Below, in pieces: positions 6,223 through 9,211 of a DNA stretch of 9,211 nt. The notes under the pieces were generated by a model. That model made no database searches and was not told the origin of the DNA. It was given only the letters and a program-made list of their open reading frames with translations. How positions within the stretch are numbered: the first letter of the stretch is position 1; each line of letters starts with the position of its first letter. The position numbers and the translations under genes are program-made. Source of the DNA: an uncultured Clostridium sp. (GTDB taxonomy: Bacteria > Bacillota_A > Clostridia > TANB77 > CAG-508); the NCBI GenBank assembly GCA_947382445.1, contig CANCZH010000066.1, forward strand, positions 1 to 9,211, in the 5' to 3' direction.

Positions 6223-6858
6223 TTATCGTATAAAATTAGTAAATATTGTTTTTTCTCTTTTTGGTAATTCTACTCCATTTTGCTTTCCAGCTTCTATACA
6301 TTTTAAGTAATATGCCATATTTCTTCCAAGTATTCTCATTGCTTGCATTCCTTCTTCATCTTGTAACACTTCTTCTGGTTTTGTACCATGAACCATGTTC
6401 CAGTATCTCGTAGAAATTATAGGCATTTCTGTTATTCCAAAATATTTGTTTATTTGATCATATGTGGCTGTTGTTCCGGCTCTTCTTGCCGAAATTACTG
6501 TTGCTGCTGGTTTGTATCTAAATACTTCTGCTTTTCCACTACATGATGCTGAATAAAAGCTTCTGTCCATAAAAGATGTTATGCTTCCTGATGCTGCTGC
6601 ATAATGCACTGGTGTTCCAAATATAAATCCATCTGCATCTTTTGCTTTTTCAACAAATTTGTTCACCGTGTCTTCAAATACGCATTTTCCTAATGTACTA
6701 CATGTTTTACATGCTATACATCCTGCTATTGGCTTTGTTCCTACCCAAAAAATTTCTGTTTCTATTTTTTCTTCATTTAGTGTTTTAGCTACTTCTGTAA
6801 GGGCTGTGTATGTACATCCTTTTTCGTGTGGACTTCCATTTACTAATAATACTTTCAT
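6223..6858 (-). CDS. Iron-sulfur flavoprotein / NAD(P)H-dependent FMN reductase-like protein
   Basis: A 211-aa cytosolic protein with a flavodoxin-like fold. MKVLLVNGSPHEKGCTYTAL (1-20) is the first strand and the phosphate-binding loop for FMN. A compact cysteine motif C47-x2-C50-x2-C53-x5-C59 follows, the spacing used by iron-sulfur flavoproteins (Isf) to hold a [4Fe-4S] cluster. GTPVHYAAASGSITSFMDR (81-99) is the second flavin-contact loop. Such proteins pass electrons from ferredoxin or NAD(P)H to quinones, oxygen or other acceptors in anaerobes; many close relatives are annotated simply as flavodoxin family proteins. The start is clear, with AAGGAGG seven to eight bases upstream. It is probably the first gene of a pair with the membrane protein 31 bases downstream. 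The cluster is inferred from the Cys spacing; the physiological partner is unknown. Confidence 0.88.
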   Translation of the reverse strand: MKVLLVNGSPHEKGCTYTALTEVAKTLNEEKIETEIFWVGTKPIAGCIACKTCSTLGKCVFEDTVNKFVEKAKDADGFIFGTPVHYAAASGSITSFMDRSFYSASCSGKAEVFRYKPAATVISARRAGTTATYDQINKYFGITEMPIISTRYWNMVHGTKPEEVLQDEEGMQAMRILGRNMAYYLKCIEAGKQNGVELPKREKTIFTNFIR

Positions 6859-6919
6859 AGTTTGCCTCCTTGTATTAATAAAATAGTATTTTTACTAATT
6901 TATTAAATATATAGAATTA

Positions 6920-7067
6920 TTGTCTTAAATTATATATATTGTTTTAATGCCTTGTGTGTCGCAATCTCCATTTAAAATTTTAATGGAAGATTGCTCTAAT
7001 CGCACTCGACTTCGTCTCGTTTGGTCGCTCCGCGGCATTTTAAAACATTATATATAATTTAAGACAA
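6920..7067. repeat. 148-bp inverted-repeat element, MITE-like
   Basis: The ends are TTGTCTTAAATTATATATA (6920-6938) and its exact reverse complement (7049-7067), a 19-bp perfect terminal repeat. Similarity continues inward to 6951 and 7034 (TGCC/GGCA) with a few changes, so arms of 32 and 34 bases enclose an 82-base core. The core is about 46% G+C, rising to about two thirds at 7001-7035, against AT-rich surroundings. It has no open reading frame or clear target duplication and no T-tract. It fills most of the 246-base gap (6859-7104) between the DUF1064 gene and the flavoprotein gene. A non-autonomous transposon-like repeat or a large structured boundary element fits best. The rest of the gap shows only AT-rich DNA. 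Confidence 0.75.
6961..6994. repeat. Inner hairpin of the inverted-repeat element
   Basis: GCAATCT-CCATT (6961-6972) pairs with AATGG-A-AGATTGC (6982-6994), twelve base pairs with one bulged A. The loop between is itself nearly palindromic (TAAAATTTT). Together with the outer arms this would give a branched, tree-like single-strand fold. Confidence 0.7.
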
Positions 7068-7104
7068 AATAGTGCCTATATCTAATTATATGCAATAATA
7101 ACTA

Positions 7105-7458
7105 CTATATCTCTGTTATTTTTAAATCAAATTTTTCCTCAAAGACCTTCTTTTTAGTAATATACTCCTTTGTTTTGTACCCCTTAACATCTATTATTTC
7201 CTCTGTGCCATCATTATTAAAAATAATAAAATCTGCCTTATATTTTAGACCAGCAGCAAGAACAAAAGTCGGTTGAAGACAAAATCCCCTTATATCATTT
7301 GCTTTTAATCTATTTTTAAGTTCACAATAATATTCTGCTTCTTTTTTACTATCAAAAGTATGACCATCTATTGATGTTTTTTGTGCTCTATATTTTGTTT
7401 TCTTTTTTTTACTTTTGTCTGTAAAACTTTTATATTCTTCAACTGTCCAATGTTCCAT
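7105..7458 (-). CDS. DUF1064-family protein, probable PD-(D/E)XK nuclease, phage-type
   Basis: A 117-aa protein matching the DUF1064 pattern usually found in phages: a short basic N-terminus (14-27), KTSIDGHTFDSKKEAEYYCEL (27-47), LQP (61-63), YKADFIIF (73-80) and EEIIDVKGYKTKEY (86-99). The order E40 or E42, D76 and D90-V-K92 reproduces the acidic residue plus D/E-x-K core of PD-(D/E)XK nucleases such as Holliday junction resolvases and RecU-like enzymes. Nuclease activity is inferred from that pattern. In phages it sits among replication and recombination genes, but no phage neighbours are visible here: upstream is a lipid kinase gene, 13 bases away, and downstream the inverted-repeat element. 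The start has AAAGGAGA at good spacing. It may be a leftover or domesticated phage gene. Confidence 0.82.
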   Translation of the reverse strand: MEHWTVEEYKSFTDKSKKKKTKYRAQKTSIDGHTFDSKKEAEYYCELKNRLKANDIRGFCLQPTFVLAAGLKYKADFIIFNNDGTEEIIDVKGYKTKEYITKKKVFEEKFDLKITEI

Positions 7459-7471
7459 TTTTTCTCCTTTT

Positions 7472-8362
7472 TTACATAGTTAAAAAATCTATATTATTTT
7501 CTATATTTTTTATTTCTATTATTCCATGACTTTCTTGAACCTCTCCGTCTAATGACCACTTCATATTCTGCTCTGTTTCTATTCTTATTTTTGATGCTTT
7601 TAAATATATTACATTATCATCTCTTTTTTGATTAATCAATTTTGTATAAGTTTTTAGAAGCTTTGCTTTATTTTTCTGTTTTTTTATTAATAAAACTTCA
7701 AATTTTCCATCATTTATATCAACTTCTTCGTTCTTAAACATCTTAAATCCACCAATGTAATTTGAATTGCTTATACTTCCATATATGAAATCATCTTCTA
7801 TTATCTCACCATTTACTTCTATTTTTAAATGATACTTTTCTTCCTCTTCTTCTAAGAACTTTCTTGTTCCATTTACGATATATGCTAATCTTCCAAAGTA
7901 ATTTTTCATTTTTCTGTTTGTTTCATAAGAAGTTTTGGCAAATGTTCCAAATGCAGATACATAATTAAAACATTTTCCATTAAATGTTCCTGTATCACAT
8001 GATTTCTTTTTTGCATTAGAAATATTTTTTGATAAAGCAAATTTATTTGTTGGTATTTTTAGTGTTTTTGCAAAATCATTTGTTGTGCCAAAAGGAATAA
8101 ATCCAACATTTATCTTTTTGGAAAGCTTACTTGCTCCATTTACAACTTCGTTTAGTGTTCCATCTCCCCCAATTGCTAATATTAGCTCCTTATTGTCAGC
8201 TTTTTGACTTACTATTTTCTCAGCATTATTTTCAATAGTAGTATATTCTATTTCTGTATTAAATCCCGATTCTTTTAAGTTTTGTTCTATTTTATTTATG
8301 TCTTTTTTTATTCTTCCATTTCCTGCAACAGGATTCACTATTAACAATATTTCTTTATTCAT
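7472..8362 (-). CDS. Diacylglycerol kinase-family lipid kinase (YegS/BmrU type)
   Basis: A 296-aa kinase that uses ATP to phosphorylate a lipid such as diacylglycerol at the inner face of the membrane; the exact lipid is not determinable. The catalytic domain shows IVNPVAGNG (8-16), the nucleotide-binding GGDGTLNEVVNG (65-76) and PFGTTNDFA (90-98), with DTG at 123-125. The C-terminal beta domain ends with the conserved SLDGE (270-274), which carries a catalytic-site acid. Length matches the family (about 290-310). The ATG lacks a strong Shine-Dalgarno sequence (only an AAGAAG-like stretch about nine bases or more upstream), unlike its neighbours, but MNKEILLIVNP is the standard family start. 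It lies 20 bases after the exchanger gene and 13 bases before the DUF1064 gene, consistent with one transcript. Confidence 0.93.
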   Translation of the reverse strand: MNKEILLIVNPVAGNGRIKKDINKIEQNLKESGFNTEIEYTTIENNAEKIVSQKADNKELILAIGGDGTLNEVVNGASKLSKKINVGFIPFGTTNDFAKTLKIPTNKFALSKNISNAKKKSCDTGTFNGKCFNYVSAFGTFAKTSYETNRKMKNYFGRLAYIVNGTRKFLEEEEEKYHLKIEVNGEIIEDDFIYGSISNSNYIGGFKMFKNEEVDINDGKFEVLLIKKQKNKAKLLKTYTKLINQKRDDNVIYLKASKIRIETEQNMKWSLDGEVQESHGIIEIKNIENNIDFLTM

Positions 8363-8382
8363 TTATTTTACACTTCTTTCTT

Positions 8383-9211
8383 TTATTTTACAAATAAAAC
8401 TACCATATAAAGTGCATATAACATTAGGTATGTAATACCATTTGAACGTGTCATTTCATCTTTTTTGTCTGTGTATGGAAATAATCCTAATACAAATGTT
8501 CCAACTATTAGAATTATCATTTGAAGATTGTATGATGTATTATATTTAATAGGGTTGATTGCTGATGCAGCTCCTATTATAAGCAACATATTGAATATGT
8601 TTGAACCTATAATATTTCCAATTGCTATATCTGAATCTTTTTTTATTGCAGCTGTAACGCTTGTGACTAATTCTGGTAAACTTGTTCCAATAGCCACAAT
8701 CGTTAGCCCAATTATTTTTTCACTTATATTAAAGTGTTTTGCTATAGCCTCTGCGTTTTCAACTACAAAATCTCCACCAAATTTTAATGCTATAATTCCT
8801 ATTGTTATAAAAATAATGTTCCATATAGTTTTTCTTTGCTTTTTATTCTCTACTACTTCTTCATTAGGCTCATCGCCTTTTTTAGCTATAATAATTGTAT
8901 ATATTATAAATGCTACAAATAATGTTATTAAAATTACTGAATCTATTCTTGATACTTCATTTCCTATATTACAAAGGATCAAAAATAGTATAGTTATTCC
9001 TAGATTCATTGGTATTTCAATAATTCTAGTTTCTTTTTTGAATATTATCGGATTTATTGTTGCTGATAGCCCTAAAATTAATAGTAAATTACATATATTG
9101 CTTCCAATAACATTTCCAAGAGATATATCTTCTAATCCATCTATTGCTGATGTAATGCTTACAAATAACTCTGGCATGGATGTTCCTATTGATACTATTG
9201 TAAGTCCTATA
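8383..9211 (-). CDS. Na+/Ca2+ exchanger (CaCA family) membrane protein, N-terminus beyond window
   Basis: The frame is open to the right edge and 275 residues are visible; an ATG at 9177 is internal because IGLTIVSIGTS precedes it in frame. The family has two inverted alpha repeats that form the ion site, and both are here: IGLTIVSIGTSMPELF (1-16) with GNVIGSNICNLLLILG (32-47), and IGLTIVAIGTSLPELV (167-182) with GNIIGSNIFNMLLIIG (198-213). The Glu in each PEL is the usual cation ligand. A charged cytoplasmic loop (about 111-128, GDEPNEEVVENKKQRK) separates the halves. It resembles the YrbG/CaxA-like bacterial exchangers, usually 310-325 residues, so about 40 N-terminal residues are missing. 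Likely role: calcium or other cation extrusion driven by Na+ or H+. First visible gene of the group with the lipid kinase. Confidence 0.92.
   Translation of the reverse strand, partial: IGLTIVSIGTSMPELFVSITSAIDGLEDISLGNVIGSNICNLLLILGLSATINPIIFKKETRIIEIPMNLGITILFLILCNIGNEVSRIDSVILITLFVAFIIYTIIIAKKGDEPNEEVVENKKQRKTIWNIIFITIGIIALKFGGDFVVENAEAIAKHFNISEKIIGLTIVAIGTSLPELVTSVTAAIKKDSDIAIGNIIGSNIFNMLLIIGAASAINPIKYNTSYNLQMIILIVGTFVLGLFPYTDKKDEMTRSNGITYLMLYALYMVVLFVK

Noticed and set aside
6951..7035. tRNA or other known structured RNA in the GC-rich core of the inverted-repeat element
   Set aside because: No cloverleaf, acceptor-CCA region or T-loop can be laid out; the pairing is that of nested inverted repeats.
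6920..7067. The inverted-repeat element as a simple rho-independent terminator
   Set aside because: The outer arms are AT-rich with a long interior, and no T-tract follows on either strand.
7105..7458. Prophage marked by the DUF1064 gene
   Set aside because: No integrase, structural, replication or lysis gene is visible on either side.
1..9211. CRISPR array or known defence cluster
   Set aside because: No regularly spaced direct repeats of 24-40 bases and no Cas, restriction or toxin-antitoxin proteins are seen; the nuclease-like gene stands alone.

Overview
The window is strongly AT-rich DNA. Its ribosome binding sites are AGGAG-type and its genes are short and tightly packed, as in low-GC Bacillota. 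The mix of an HSNADH-type MBL hydrolase, a DtxR-family regulator, an iron-sulfur flavoprotein, a MATE pump with a cytidylate-kinase-like domain and a BmrU-like lipid kinase fits an anaerobic, clostridia-like organism. That assignment is inference. All ten recognised genes, and a further gene start at the left edge, lie on the minus strand, so transcription runs from high to low coordinates. Bases 1-46 are not biological: they match the Illumina index/Read 2 adapter and mark an untrimmed contig end.

Right part (9211 down to 7105): a Na+/Ca2+ exchanger family protein whose start lies beyond the window, then a diacylglycerol-kinase-family lipid kinase, then an orphan DUF1064 protein that looks like a PD-(D/E)XK nuclease. 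Gaps are 13-20 bases, so they probably share a transcript. This group is followed by a 148-bp element (6920-7067) with near-perfect terminal inverted repeats and a GC-rich core. It resembles a MITE or other small mobile repeat.

Middle part (6858 down to 5514): an iron-sulfur flavoprotein/NAD(P)H-FMN reductase-like gene followed by an uncharacterised multi-pass membrane protein. The pair ends in a terminator whose loop carries the stop codon. Next, with its own -10 box, comes metK (S-adenosylmethionine synthetase, with a Gln at a normally Glu substrate-site position). A 665-aa MATE transporter fused to a cytidylate-kinase-like domain follows 15 bases downstream, and the pair ends at a terminator.

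Left part (2217 down to 47): an HD-domain phosphohydrolase and an MBL-fold hydrolase form a two-gene unit with a strong terminator. Beyond it, a consensus sigma-A promoter (TTGACA, 17 bp, TATAAT) bracketed by two GTTAAC palindromes drives a DtxR/MntR-like regulator that appears to have lost most canonical metal ligands and carries a Cys-containing tail. A short GTGTCA...TGACAC hairpin follows it. A further gene with a strong ribosome binding site starts at 71 and is cut off by the adapter. Most of the window is ordinary core or accessory genome. The best leads are the transporter-kinase fusion, the degenerate regulator with its operator layout, the inverted-repeat element and the MetK substitution.
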